NCBI GenBank assembly: GCA_017443895.1
Contig: JAFSXU010000068.1
Location: 1-64,000, forward strand
Source of the DNA: Clostridia bacterium
GTDB taxonomy: Bacteria; Bacillota; Clostridia; UBA1381
DNA length: 64,000 bases
Direction of reading: 5' to 3'
Part shown: positions 7,111 to 16,119 of the stretch, piece by piece
Numbering within the stretch: position 1 is the stretch's first letter
How the letters are laid out: every line of letters starts with the position of its first letter
Translations under genes and position numbers: made by a program
The notes under the pieces: generated by a model
Told to the model about the DNA's origin: nothing
The model's input: the letters and a program-made list of their open reading frames with translations, nothing else
Database searches by the model: none

Positions 7111-8070
7111 ATGAAAACACAAACTAACACGGCTACTCCTGTAGCTAAGAGTAAAAAAGGCTTTATGTTCTACTTAAAGCGTGACTGGGAACTGTATGCG
7201 TTGGTAGCAATTCCGCTTATCTTTATCGTAGTATTCAAGTTCCTACCATTATTGGGATTATCCATTGCGTTTATGGACTATAATCCTATCTTAGGATTTT
7301 CAGGTTCAAAGTTTGTAGGCTTTGATGTATTCCGTCAGATGTTTACATCACCTGATTTCTATGTAGCGTTAAGAAACACAATCGTTCTTAACTTATTTGA
7401 CCTTGTTTGCGGTTTCCCGATGCCTATCATACTTGCGATTTTCTTAAATGAAATCACTTGTACTTGGTATAAGAAGCTCACACAGACAATTCTTTATTTA
7501 CCGCATTTCCTGTCATGGGTTATCATTTCAGCTATTGCATATCAGCTGTTCTCACCGTCAACAGGTATTGTAAATATCATTATCGGTACCATAACAGGTA
7601 CGGGTGAGTCTGCTCTTATTCCGTTTTTGACAGAGAAATGGCACTGGGCAGTAATGTACATACTCCTTGCCGTATGGCAGAGCATGGGTTGGGGAACAAT
7701 CATTTACCTTGCCGCAATTACAGGTATCAACGGCGACCTTTACGAGGCTGCCGATATCGACGGCGCAGGCAGATTTGGTAAGATCTGGCATGTTACCCTG
7801 CCGGGTATTAAGCCTACAATCGTTGTTATGCTTATTATGGCTTTAGGCCGTTTGATGGGTTCAAACTTCGAGCGTGTTCAGGCGTTATCAAATACCAATG
7901 TAACAGATTTTTCAGAAGTTATAGCTACATATGTATACCGTGTAGGTCTTGGTGCCAATAAGTTCAATATCTCAACAGCCGTTGGTTTGTTCCAGTCTGT
8001 TGTAGGTCTTGTACTTGTGCTCCTTTCAGACAGAGTTGCCAAAGCCTTGGGCGAAGGCGGATTAGTATAA
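7111..8070 (+). CDS. ABC transporter permease, LplB/polygalacturonan-type sugar importer
   Basis: A 319-residue inner-membrane permease with about six membrane spans, starting near residue 28. The cytoplasmic coupling loop EAADIDGAGRFGKIWHVTLP (EAA motif) near residue 225 contacts the ATPase. I chose the ATG at 7111 because GAGGGAGGG precedes it at proper spacing; upstream in-frame codons lie in the promoter. It is the first gene of a permease-permease-binding-protein operon of the family that imports oligosaccharides or their breakdown products. No ATPase gene is nearby, so a shared MsmX-like ATPase is likely. The substrate is unknown. Confidence 0.92.
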   Translation: MKTQTNTATPVAKSKKGFMFYLKRDWELYALVAIPLIFIVVFKFLPLLGLSIAFMDYNPILGFSGSKFVGFDVFRQMFTSPDFYVALRNTIVLNLFDLVCGFPMPIILAIFLNEITCTWYKKLTQTILYLPHFLSWVIISAIAYQLFSPSTGIVNIIIGTITGTGESALIPFLTEKWHWAVMYILLAVWQSMGWGTIIYLAAITGINGDLYEAADIDGAGRFGKIWHVTLPGIKPTIVVMLIMALGRLMGSNFERVQALSNTNVTDFSEVIATYVYRVGLGANKFNISTAVGLFQSVVGLVLVLLSDRVAKALGEGGLV

Positions 8071-8087
8071 GAAGGGGGTAGATAAAA

Positions 8088-8972
8088 ATGGCAGAAACAA
8101 AAATTAACAGAGGTATAGGCTATAAAATAGTTGATGTTATCATCTATGTATTTATAGGTCTTTTATCACTTATATGTATTATTCCGTTTTTCCATGTTGT
8201 TTCGGTTTCAATATCGGGCAACGAAGCGGTATTAAGTAACAAGGTATGGTTCTTACCTCACGATATTACTTTCCAGGCATACAGAACCGTGCTTGGCGAT
8301 CCGTCAATGATGAAATCCTTCGGATTTACAATTTTGATTACGGTTTTATTCACTCTCTTAGGTCTTGCGCTTACAATTTGCGCCGCATACGCATTGTCAA
8401 GACAGAGAATGAAGGGCAGATCCGTTATCAATACAATATTCGTTATCACAATGTACTTCGGTGCAGGTATGATTCCCGAATATATATTGATGGATACATT
8501 GAACTTATTGGATACTATGGCGGTGCTTATTCTTCCGCTTGCAATAAGTGCATACAATATGATTATTTTAAGAACATCTATGCAGGCAATCCCTGCATCG
8601 CTTGAAGAGGCCGCATCGCTTGACGGCTGCGGTGATTTCAGAATTCTTGTTCAGGTTATGTTACCGCTTGTAATTCCGACTCTTGCAACCTTGGCGCTGT
8701 TCTATGCGGTTGGCCGTTGGAACTCATACGCAGATGCTCTTTACTATATCCAGTCTGATAACTTAAAACCATTGCAGTTAAAGCTCTATAACTTAGTTGC
8801 CGCAGCTGCAGACTCAAGCGCTCTTGAGGGCGACGGCGGACAGACAGCTCAGGCAGAAGAGGTTGTAAAATCAGCAACCATCATGTTTGCAACTATTCCG
8901 ATTATTATAGTTTACCCATTCTTACAGAAGTATTTCGTAAGCGGTGCTATGGTCGGTGCTGTTAAGGAATAA
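8088..8972 (+). CDS. ABC transporter permease, YtcP/LplC type (carbohydrate)
   Basis: A 294-residue membrane protein with six predicted spans. Its EAA coupling loop is EEAASLDGCGDFRILVQVMLP near residue 165. AAGGGGGT lies about 8 bases before the ATG, and it starts 17 bases after the first permease. It is the usual heterodimer partner of the upstream LplB-type permease in sugar uptake. Confidence 0.92.
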   Translation: MAETKINRGIGYKIVDVIIYVFIGLLSLICIIPFFHVVSVSISGNEAVLSNKVWFLPHDITFQAYRTVLGDPSMMKSFGFTILITVLFTLLGLALTICAAYALSRQRMKGRSVINTIFVITMYFGAGMIPEYILMDTLNLLDTMAVLILPLAISAYNMIILRTSMQAIPASLEEAASLDGCGDFRILVQVMLPLVIPTLATLALFYAVGRWNSYADALYYIQSDNLKPLQLKLYNLVAAAADSSALEGDGGQTAQAEEVVKSATIMFATIPIIIVYPFLQKYFVSGAMVGAVKE

Positions 8973-8993
8973 TTATAGGAGGGCATATAGACT

Positions 8994-10790
8994 ATGAAAT
9001 TTAGAAAAGTTATATCAATGCTGTTAGCCACAGCGTCAGTTGCCACACTTACAGCATCTTTTGCCGGTTGCTCTTTGGGTAATCGCGCTCCTGCTGTAAT
9101 TGATAAAGAGGCAGTTATGTCAATAGAGAATCCTGAAACTTATGTATATCCCGAGCAGATTACAATCAGAATTCCCGTATATGACAGAGGACAGACAGGT
9201 CAGGCACCTGTAACAGATAACTACTGGACAGATTATGTTCAGAAAGAATTTGGTGACAAGCATAATATCAATGTAGAATTTGTATCAATCCCCCGTGCAG
9301 GTGAGGTTACAAAGTTCAACCAGTTAATGGCAGGCAAGGTATCCCGCCAGCCCGATATTATCTTCCACTATGACTATCCGCAGTGTATTACATATGCTAA
9401 GGAGGGTGCATTCCAGACTATCGACACGGATATGTTAAAGAAGTTTGCTCCTGATTATTATGCCGCTACTGAGGATCTTGACCAGTACACATATGTAAAC
9501 GGTGAAAAGGTGTTCTTAGCAGGCAGACGGCCAAGAGCGTATAACTTTGTAAGCGTTATCCGTCGTGACTGGGTCGAGGCAAACGGCTATACCGTGCCCG
9601 ATAACTCAGCTGACTGGGTAATCACACAGGATGAGTATTATGAGATATTAAAGTCATTTAATGAGAAGAAGAACGGCGGTCCAAATACCATTCCTATGGC
9701 ATTTTCATTGCCTAATGCAAACTTCTCAAACCACGCTTACAGAAACTATCCTATTTCAGCTCATGACTGGGCGCTGTTCTCAGACTTGTCAGTTTGCTCG
9801 CTTTCATGGGAGCCGACATATGAGCAGATTAAGTATAACAACAACTTATGCAATATGGGACTTGTAAGTAACGAGTGGTATCTTGATAAGGACGGAAAGA
9901 AGTCAAAGGAGAAGTTCTCATCGGGCGTACAGGGTACATACGGCTTCTATTTAACAAAGGAATCTGCCGAAATTACAACTCTTATGCAGAACCAGCCAAA
10001 TGCTAAGCTTTCACTTACTCCGTCAACAACAACCGAGAACGAGAACGGTGAAACAAATGTATTAAAGGGTGGCAGAGCCGATAACCCATTCGGTCTTATG
10101 ACGGGTATCAATGTACACTGCCAGCACCCTGAGGCTATTATGATGTACTATGAGTGGTTACAGGATAATATTCTCACAATGCAAAACGGTATAGAGGGTA
10201 TCACATATAATATGGTAGATGTCGGCAACGGTAAGCAGATTCCTGTGCTTGTTGACGGCTACGAGGGCGTTGAAAGACTTAACTATAATGCCAATAAGGA
10301 TATGTGGTGTCTTGTAATCGAGGGCCGTGACTATGGCGATGACGAGTTAAACCGTGCCGCACAGGTGTATACATATGCGCCTAAGGGCTATGAGTACCTT
10401 ATCGAGCAGAACTATGAGAGAATTTCAGAGAATGACCATTTGAATTATATCGACTTCCTGTTCGACCGTTCAATCGACTCATTGTCAGACAAGGGCTCAA
10501 CTCTGTTAAACGATTGGCAGAAGTATGCAACGGATATGTTCAACTGTAAGCCGGAAGAGCTTGATGCGAAGTATCAGTCATATGTAAAGGCATACTTAAA
10601 GGCAGGATACCAGCAAATTCTTGATGAGAAGGAAGCTGCATATCAGGATATGAAGGCAAATAACAAGCTGCCCGATCCGTTGCCTGAGGGTATCATCTCC
10701 GATGAGGAGGCTGCAATGCTTTACGGTGGCGACGGTAATCAGCCAAATATAACTCTTACAGCTGAAGAAAAAGCCGCTGCTGAGCAATAA
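8994..10790 (+). CDS. Extracellular solute-binding lipoprotein of the sugar ABC importer
   Basis: 598 residues, typical of the large binding proteins that go with LplB/YtcP permeases. The N-terminal signal peptide ends in a lipobox (SFAGC) with Cys26, predicted to be lipidated and membrane-anchored outside the cell. The mature part has the bilobed solute-binding fold pattern, including a WVEANGYTVPD-like segment. AGGAGGG precedes the ATG, 21 bases after the second permease. A strong terminator follows the stop, so the three genes form a closed operon. The sugar bound cannot be read from the sequence. Confidence 0.9.
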   Translation: MKFRKVISMLLATASVATLTASFAGCSLGNRAPAVIDKEAVMSIENPETYVYPEQITIRIPVYDRGQTGQAPVTDNYWTDYVQKEFGDKHNINVEFVSIPRAGEVTKFNQLMAGKVSRQPDIIFHYDYPQCITYAKEGAFQTIDTDMLKKFAPDYYAATEDLDQYTYVNGEKVFLAGRRPRAYNFVSVIRRDWVEANGYTVPDNSADWVITQDEYYEILKSFNEKKNGGPNTIPMAFSLPNANFSNHAYRNYPISAHDWALFSDLSVCSLSWEPTYEQIKYNNNLCNMGLVSNEWYLDKDGKKSKEKFSSGVQGTYGFYLTKESAEITTLMQNQPNAKLSLTPSTTTENENGETNVLKGGRADNPFGLMTGINVHCQHPEAIMMYYEWLQDNILTMQNGIEGITYNMVDVGNGKQIPVLVDGYEGVERLNYNANKDMWCLVIEGRDYGDDELNRAAQVYTYAPKGYEYLIEQNYERISENDHLNYIDFLFDRSIDSLSDKGSTLLNDWQKYATDMFNCKPEELDAKYQSYVKAYLKAGYQQILDEKEAAYQDMKANNKLPDPLPEGIISDEEAAMLYGGDGNQPNITLTAEEKAAAEQ

Positions 10791-10801
10791 GAAAAAACAT
10801 A

Positions 10802-10837
10802 ATATGGCAGGCGAATAAATACGCCTGCCGTATTTTT
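10802..10837 (+). terminator. Terminator of the ABC importer operon
   Basis: ATGGCAGGCG-aataaata-CGCCTGCCGTAT followed by TTTTT. Confidence 0.85.
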
Positions 10838-10887
10838 GAGTGGTATATGTAGGGGAATCTATTGTTTGTGACGGATTGGAGAAGAAC

Positions 10888-11874
10888 ATGGCAAAGAGTG
10901 ATAAACAAAAGCTAAAACTACTGTATTTACAGCAATTATTTGAGAAAAAGACCGACGAGGAGCATCAATTAACCATTGAGCAAATGATTGAAGAGCTTAA
11001 TAAGGTTGGCATAAATGCGGAGCGTAAATCGTTATATGATGATATAAATATGCTAAGAGATTTCGGCTATGATATAATCGGAGTCCGCTCAAAGCATTAT
11101 GGCTATTATCTTGCAGACCGTGACTTTGAAAAGCCTGAGCTAAGACTTTTGGTAGACGCTGTTCAGTCATCAAAGTTTATAACCAAAAAGAAAAGCTCTC
11201 AGCTTATTAAGAAGATTGAAAATCTTGCCAGTGACTTTGATGCACATTCGATACATAGCTCTGTTTATGTTGTAAACAGAATTAAAACGGATAATGAGAG
11301 TATATACTATAATGTTGATAAAATCCAGGACGCAATATCAAATAATCGGCGGATAGGCTTTAAATATTTCGACCTGAATATGCAGAAGCAAAAGATAAAC
11401 CGCCATAACGGAGCGGAGTATGTGGTAAGCCCGTGGGCGCTTACATGGGACGATGAAAACTATTACCTTATCGCATACGACAGCAAGAATGAGCAAATCC
11501 GACATTACCGTGTCGATAAAATGATAAGAATAAACCTTAAAGACCAGAAGCGTGACGGCAGAAAAGAGTTCAGGGCGTTTGATTTAGCATTGTATGCAAA
11601 GAAGATGTTTGGTATGTACGGCGGAAGGGACGAAACGGTAACCCTGCGCTGCGATAAAAAGCTTGTCGGCGTCATTTTGGATAGGTTTGGCAAAAATACA
11701 ACACTCTTCGTTGATGATGAGGATCACTTTAAGGTAAATATAAATGTTAAGGTGAGTCCGGTGTTTTTGGCATGGGTATTTGAGTTCGGCGAGCTTATGG
11801 AGGTAATATCCCCCAATAGTGTAAAAGATGAACTAAGACAAATGGCAGAGAATATGCTAAAGCGGTATAGTTAA
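10888..11874 (+). CDS. WYL-domain transcriptional regulator (DeoR-like HTH)
   Basis: 328 residues. Residues 1-70 hold a DeoR-type winged helix (TIEQMIEEL...ERKSLYDDINMLRD). The middle and C-terminal parts are a WYL domain (YVVSPWALTWDDENYYLIAYD) followed by the WCX extension. WYL domains sense small ligands, including nucleic-acid or nucleotide ligands in defence and DNA-damage regulators. The ATG at 10888 has GGAGA upstream; an in-frame codon at 10840 lacks a site. It lies 100 bases after the sugar importer terminator in the same direction, so it may control that operon, but no operator was identified. Confidence 0.88.
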   Translation: MAKSDKQKLKLLYLQQLFEKKTDEEHQLTIEQMIEELNKVGINAERKSLYDDINMLRDFGYDIIGVRSKHYGYYLADRDFEKPELRLLVDAVQSSKFITKKKSSQLIKKIENLASDFDAHSIHSSVYVVNRIKTDNESIYYNVDKIQDAISNNRRIGFKYFDLNMQKQKINRHNGAEYVVSPWALTWDDENYYLIAYDSKNEQIRHYRVDKMIRINLKDQKRDGRKEFRAFDLALYAKKMFGMYGGRDETVTLRCDKKLVGVILDRFGKNTTLFVDDEDHFKVNINVKVSPVFLAWVFEFGELMEVISPNSVKDELRQMAENMLKRYS

Positions 11875-11902
11875 AAATTGCCGTATGGAGTAAAGTTGAT
11901 TA

Positions 11903-11964
11903 AATGAATAATGAATGATGAATAATGAATAATTATGGTGGGAAAATCTTTGATTTTTCTTTGA
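11903..11964. repeat. Diverged RB-like repeat
   Basis: Four GAATRAT-like heptads are followed by a GGGAAAATC-ttt-GATTTTTC hairpin. The layout parallels RB copies at 1331 and 4523, with a different hairpin. Confidence 0.45.
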
Positions 11965-11981
11965 TGATATGGCGGTGGGCG

Positions 11982-12150
11982 ATAAATTTTGGTTTAGCGA
12001 GGTAAATGGGTATTGAAATTTGTAGGGGAGGGTTTCCATGCCCTCCCGTTCCCAATATGCGTTGTCGGGGATGCGGACAGGCACAGAGACCTGTCCCTAC
12101 AACCCATACCAATTTACGATTTCGCATTGGTATGCTAAACCCAAATTTAT
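11982..12150. repeat. Dispersed repeat, short cassette variant R2
   Basis: A complete 169-base copy between ATAAATTTTGGTTTA and TAAACCCAAATTTAT. Internal hairpins are the same as R1 and R3. Confidence 0.9.
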
Positions 12151-12222
12151 ATTACTGCAAACGAAAAATATCATACCACACAAGGATGACGGTTAAAATT
12201 AAAAATTTTTTTAAAAAAAGTG

Positions 12223-12251
12223 TTGACAAACACGGTAGTGTGTGGTATTAT
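12223..12251 (+). promoter_or_regulatory. Promoter of tRNA-Lys
   Basis: TTGACA (12223-12228), 17 bases, TATTAT (12246-12251), about 30 bases before the tRNA. Confidence 0.8.
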
Positions 12252-12280
12252 ATATCCCGTGTTCAAGAGATACACAGTAT

Positions 12281-12356
12281 GCGTGATTAGCTCAGTTGGT
12301 AGAGCACCTGACTCTTAATCAGGGTGTCCAGGGTTCGAACCCCTGATCGCGTACCA
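12281..12356 (+). tRNA. tRNA-Lys (anticodon CTT)
   Basis: A full 76-base cloverleaf. The anticodon stem CCTGA/TCAGG encloses the loop CTCTTAA with anticodon CTT, which reads AAG codons. The T-arm is CAGGG-TTCGAAC-CCCTG and CCA is encoded. The acceptor stem GCGTGAT/ATCGCGT pairs with a G1-U72 wobble at the end, which is unusual but leaves the stem intact. A promoter and a terminator flank it. Its 3' end is not repeated downstream, unlike the two tRNA-Leu genes. Confidence 0.95.
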
Positions 12357-12359
12357 TGA

Positions 12360-12390
12360 AAAAAGACTTGCGAGTTCGCAAGTCTTTTTT
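12360..12390 (+). terminator. Terminator of tRNA-Lys
   Basis: AAAGACTTGCGA-gt-TCGCAAGTCTTTTTT, starting four bases after the CCA end. Confidence 0.9.
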
Positions 12391-12486
12391 CAGCTAAATC
12401 CGCCATACGACGGGCCTTTTTATGCCATATAGTAAAATATTTGAGGAAAGACAATAGGTAGTACTAACGCTGCCTGTTACAAATTA

Positions 12487-12840
12487 TTATTGTTTTCTTG
12501 GTGTATCAATGTCTAAATTTTCTTTTCTTGCTGTTTTGCTGTTTTCATTATAGCTATATTCAGCAGTAAAATTTCCTGCATATTTATCTCCATAATTATC
12601 TATAATTGTTACTTTTCCTTGACAAAGGTAGTTATCTGTTCCATTTTTACTCACCGTAACAATATTAACAATTGGGGTTTTAACATCTTTATAAGAAAAC
12701 GCACATTCAATAGATACATCAGCCATGCACTTTGAACGCACTATATCTTCGGGTGTTTCTTCTGATGACTTACTTCCACCACAAGCACAAAGCGAAATAC
12801 ACATAATAAATGTCAATAATAAAGTAATTAGTTTTTTCAT
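12487..12840 (-). CDS. Small hypothetical lipoprotein
   Basis: 117 residues. The N-terminal signal peptide (KKLITLLLTF...) ends in a lipobox SLCAC, so it should be anchored on the outer face of the membrane through that cysteine. The rest is a short soluble domain with no recognised motif. I chose the ATG at 12840 because GAAAGGA lies about 7 bases upstream; the longer frame would need a TTG start at 12849 overlapping that site. It stands alone, 100 bases downstream of a minus-strand terminator that ends the predicted structured RNA. Confidence 0.75.
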   Translation of the reverse strand: MKKLITLLLTFIMCISLCACGGSKSSEETPEDIVRSKCMADVSIECAFSYKDVKTPIVNIVTVSKNGTDNYLCQGKVTIIDNYGDKYAGNFTAEYSYNENSKTARKENLDIDTPRKQ

Positions 12841-12933
12841 AAATATCAATCCTTTCTTTTGTCGTATAAATTATTTACCGCTTTTTTCGGCTTGCGGCAA
12901 GCCTTATCCTCCTTTCCACAGTATCTCACGCAA

Positions 12934-12967
12934 TAAAAAATGCGTGGCACAAATTCGCACCACGCAT
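12934..12967 (-). terminator. Minus-strand terminator after the predicted structured RNA
   Basis: On the minus strand ATGCGTGG pairs with CCACGCAT and TTTTTT follows. No minus-strand protein gene lies upstream of it, so it must end a non-coding transcript. Confidence 0.75.
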
Positions 12968-12981
12968 AAAAACGCGGCTTG

Positions 12982-13168
12982 AATGTTACCACACATCTTT
13001 CTTAATAAGACTTACTCAAATAACACAATCAAATAAAAGCCTTAAATACTAAGCACGCATTTTTACAAATACAAACTTTTATTATAATTGTGTTGATATC
13101 AGAATACTATGCATTACAAATACTCTAATCTATTCTATATTTATTTAAGAAAGATAATGTGGTACATT
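12982..13168 (-). ncRNA. Predicted structured RNA with 6S-like architecture
   Basis: The two ends (12982-13005 and 13145-13168) are reverse complements over about 24 bases with roughly 3 differences, giving a long closing helix. Inside, AACACAAT (13022-13029) pairs with ATTGTGTT (13087-13094), and ATAAAAG (13033-13039) pairs with CTTTTAT (13076-13082). Between the helices is an asymmetric bubble of 16 and 50 bases, with a small AGAATA/TATTCT hairpin on the long side. A minus-strand promoter abuts it and a terminator follows. Length, closing stem, central bubble and apical stem resemble 6S RNA. No conserved 6S sequence was verified, and a palindromic mini-element is the alternative. Confidence 0.45.
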
Positions 13169-13169
13169 T

Positions 13170-13199
13170 ATTATATCACACAACTCGTTTATAATTCAA
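13170..13199 (-). promoter_or_regulatory. Promoter of the predicted structured RNA
   Basis: On the minus strand TTGAAT (13194-13199), an 18-base spacer and TATAAT (13170-13175). The start would fall near 13163, inside the outer helix arm. The rest of the gap 13200-13371 is AT-rich and shows no further gene. Confidence 0.55.
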
Positions 13200-13371
13200 T
13201 ATGCTTTTATTAAAATATTACACAATTATCATACAGAATTTTTTGTAAAATATTGGGTTTTGGTATTGAATTTTACCGATGTTTTTGATACAGTATAATT
13301 TAGTGGTAGTATAAGTGTAATAAAGACTATCAGTAAACGATGATTAACGCATCTGATTAGGGGGACATATT

Positions 13372-14835
13372 ATGAAGGTTAGGTTTACATTAGAAAGCAA
13401 ATTGTATGTATTTATTACGGCGGTGGTACTGTTCGCTGCAATTGGGGTTGTCATGTTATCATATAATATCAATGCAAATCAGTTAGAGCGTTTTGATAAG
13501 CGTATTACCAAAGACTCTGCAAAGAATTATGCAACTCTTACAGATGTTGAATATCTTAGCAAGCTAAAGACGGTTGTCCTGTCTGATGAATATCAGAAGC
13601 TAAGAGAACGGGCGGAAAGACAGAACGATGAAGAGCTTGTTATCAATTACCTTAAAGAAAAGGGACTCTGGGAACAGTATCAGATAGAAAGAAATAAGAT
13701 GAAATCTTATGAGGATAATCTGAGTGATATAAAATATCTCTATATTGTGGTCTGGGGTGATGAGGACAGCAAATATAATATGTATCTTCTGGATTCAGAT
13801 GATGTACCTGTATATGAGACAGGTCTTTATGAGGAACGCGAGGAGGAGTTTCTTGGCGTTGACGCACACGAAGAGGTAGAGCCTACCATATCAAACGGAA
13901 TTTGGGGCTTTTTGTGTTCAGCCTATGCTCCCGTATATGACAGCAAAGGTGAGCTTGTATGTACGGTTGGCTGTGATTTGGATATGGCAGATGTGGCGAG
14001 GGGCAGAAGAGTATATTTTCTCTACCTCATGGTTGCAACTATCATTTTGATTGTCATCATTCTTGTAAGCGCGGTTAAATTTGTTCATACAACAGTGGTC
14101 AGCCCGATTACCCGACTTACGGAGGGTATGAAGAAATTCAATCCCGAGGAAGGACTAAAATATGAAGAAGCGGGAGTTATTGAGGTTAATGTCAAAAGCA
14201 ACGATGAAATCAAGGACATTTACGAAGAAACAAGGTCAATGCAGATCCGTATAATTGATTATATCGACAGCATCACGCAAATCCGCAAGGAAAAGGAAAG
14301 GGTTGAGGATGTTGTACGGAGCAAGGAGCAGGAGATAGGAGCAATAAGCAAAAAGGCATACCGTGATTCGCTTACCGATGTAGGAAATAAAGAGGCATAT
14401 ACGGACAAGATGCGTGAGCTTGACGAAGGCATAAGCGAGGGTAAGACAGAGTTTGCCATAGTTATGCTGGATATAAATATACTAAAAACGGTAAACGACA
14501 CTTATGGGCATAAAGCAGGCGATTTGTACATAAAGGGTTGTTGTGGGATATTTAGTGAAGCCTTCAATAATTCTCCCATTTACCGTATCGGCGGAGACGA
14601 ATTTGTTGCGGTGCTTACCGCAGAGGATTATCAAAACCGTTTTACAAAGCTCGATACAATGAGTAAGAAATTTGCCCGAACCGAAAAGGATAATAGCGTT
14701 GACCCGTGGTTACGCTTCTCAGCCTCTGCGGGAATGGCAGAGTTTACACCCGAAGATAAGACCGCTGAAGCTGTATTTGAGCGTGCAGACCGGCTGATGT
14801 ACGAGAACAAGCAAAGGCATAAAAAGGGCAGATAA
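13372..14835 (+). CDS. Membrane-bound diguanylate cyclase (sensor-HAMP-GGDEF)
   Basis: 487 residues. One membrane span lies near residues 12-32. An extracytoplasmic sensor region of about 180 residues follows, then a second span near 215-240 and a HAMP-like linker. The GGDEF domain covers about residues 325-487. The active loop is intact (YRIGGDEFVAVL), as is the metal/GTP segment DINILKTVNDTYGHKAGD, so it should make cyclic di-GMP. AGGGGGA precedes the ATG. No inhibitory RxxD site was seen just before GGDEF. It is monocistronic. A second GGDEF protein is encoded at 56884. Confidence 0.92.
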   Translation: MKVRFTLESKLYVFITAVVLFAAIGVVMLSYNINANQLERFDKRITKDSAKNYATLTDVEYLSKLKTVVLSDEYQKLRERAERQNDEELVINYLKEKGLWEQYQIERNKMKSYEDNLSDIKYLYIVVWGDEDSKYNMYLLDSDDVPVYETGLYEEREEEFLGVDAHEEVEPTISNGIWGFLCSAYAPVYDSKGELVCTVGCDLDMADVARGRRVYFLYLMVATIILIVIILVSAVKFVHTTVVSPITRLTEGMKKFNPEEGLKYEEAGVIEVNVKSNDEIKDIYEETRSMQIRIIDYIDSITQIRKEKERVEDVVRSKEQEIGAISKKAYRDSLTDVGNKEAYTDKMRELDEGISEGKTEFAIVMLDINILKTVNDTYGHKAGDLYIKGCCGIFSEAFNNSPIYRIGGDEFVAVLTAEDYQNRFTKLDTMSKKFARTEKDNSVDPWLRFSASAGMAEFTPEDKTAEAVFERADRLMYENKQRHKKGR

Positions 14836-14920
14836 CTGTTTTATTGCATTGTGAGACAATCCCAGATATTAAGGCGTTTACGGTAAAAATGTTTTCATAA
14901 TAAACTTCTCATATGAAAAC

Positions 14921-15484
14921 TTATTTAAGTATTCGCCTTATTTCATCTTCTGCCGATTTTATGATTTTGGTTACATCCGCACCTTGTATATCAAGACCTT
15001 CCGCCTTTATACACACCGTATTTTTTATGCCGAAAAAGTCGTTACAAAGCTGTTTAACATAATTATACCCGTAATTGTTATCAGGAATAAATCCGCCGGC
15101 AGTTGTAATGAAGGTAAGTCTTTTTGCCTTGCATAAGCTTTGAGGAATACCATGCTCGTTATAAACAAAGGTAATGCCGTTTATGCATATTGCTTCAATA
15201 TAGCATTTAAGTATTGCAGGAAAAGACAAATCCCAGTAAGGTGCGGCTATAATAATCTCGTCTGCGTTGCTAAATTGCTTTGCAAAGCGAAACGCCGTAT
15301 CTGAAAAATCAGCATTTCTTACCGCTTCATCACGCAACAAAAGATTATCATAATCAAGAGGCTTGATATTTTCCTCATACAAATTAAGAATTTCACATTT
15401 TTTTGATATTGTCTTTACAGCTTCTTTTGCAAGCGCCAATGTTCTTGACTGTGGCCTTGCGCACGCATTTATAAATAAAACCAT
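14921..15484 (-). CDS. NAD(P)H-dependent FMN oxidoreductase (flavodoxin-fold, azoreductase-like)
   Basis: 187 residues with a flavodoxin-like fold. The N-terminal FINACARPQSRT loop should hold the FMN phosphate, and AAPYWDLSFPA matches the APxxNxxxPA-type flavin loop of this family. C-terminal TTAGGF is the second flavin contact. It is cytosolic. I chose the ATG at 15484; the frame extends five codons to a TTG that lies in the ribosome site TTGAGG. A GTTTTCAT/ATGAAAAC hairpin follows the stop. The role may be quinone or azo reduction, and the substrate is unknown. Confidence 0.82.
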   Translation of the reverse strand: MVLFINACARPQSRTLALAKEAVKTISKKCEILNLYEENIKPLDYDNLLLRDEAVRNADFSDTAFRFAKQFSNADEIIIAAPYWDLSFPAILKCYIEAICINGITFVYNEHGIPQSLCKAKRLTFITTAGGFIPDNNYGYNYVKQLCNDFFGIKNTVCIKAEGLDIQGADVTKIIKSAEDEIRRILK

Positions 15485-15559
15485 TTTTTTATACCTCAAA
15501 TTTTTATAATTTCAATTAAAAATCAAATCCCGACTATACTATTCCAAATCAAGTATAAG

Positions 15560-15820
15560 CTAAAGTACACGCTTTGCACTTTTTAAAATTTCTGTATATT
15601 TTCCGTTTTCAAATGCTTCCGTTAAGTCCGATGGCGCATTGCAGGGCATACCAATATAATTGCCTGCAAGTATTTCCTTACAGTGTGATGCGTGGTTTGA
15701 CAGGTCGGTCATAACAAGACCGTCAAATCTCCATTCATTGCGCAGGATAGCATTTATAAGCTCATCATCATTTAGCTGTGCAAAAAAAACTGTCGGGCGA
15801 AATCTCGCCGTCATATACAT
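15560..15820 (-). pseudogene. Remnant of a glycoside hydrolase family 3 gene
   Basis: The frame carries ELINAILRNEWRFDGLVMTD, then LAGNYIGMPC, which matches the region of GH3 beta-glucosidases around the catalytic aspartate (the D of VMTD). A complete GH3 protein is 650-900 residues. Here only about 85 residues remain, with neither the N-terminal barrel start nor the C-terminal domain. Nothing upstream in 15820-15960 restores a GH3 frame. The 260 bases 15821-16072 hold no other gene I can support. Confidence 0.65.
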
Positions 15821-16072
15821 ATATCAGCATTTTGGGATAGCTGTCAGTGTCTTGTTTTTTTATTTTACCACATTGATACGGATATGAAAAGTAAAATCTT
15901 TTAATGTCGGGCATGGGAAACAGGTAAATAGAGCGCAGATTTTCGTGAAGCAACCTATTTTACTCAATTCAGATTGCCATTAGTAGAATTTTTAAAAATT
16001 TTGAATTTATCGCAATTTGCAATCGTAGCATTAAACGATGATAAAGCGGTTTTAAAAAATTTTATGAAATAC

Positions 16073-16101
16073 TTGACAAATTATGTCGTGTGCGATATAA
16101 T
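16073..16101 (+). promoter_or_regulatory. Consensus promoter of the redox operon
   Basis: TTGACA (16073-16078), 17 bases, TATAAT (16096-16101). The ribosome site AAGGAGGTGA begins at 16106, so the transcript starts at, or a few bases before, its own Shine-Dalgarno sequence. Confidence 0.85.
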
Positions 16102-16119
16102 ATACAAGGAGGTGATGAT

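Noticed and set aside
12982-13168. Calling the 187-base palindromic block a MITE
   Set aside because: It is a single copy in this window and has its own promoter and terminator, so an RNA gene is preferred. The alternative remains open.
13200-13371. Cyclic di-GMP riboswitch before the GGDEF gene
   Set aside because: No GEMM-type conserved tetraloop or receptor motif was found. The region before 56884 was also negative.
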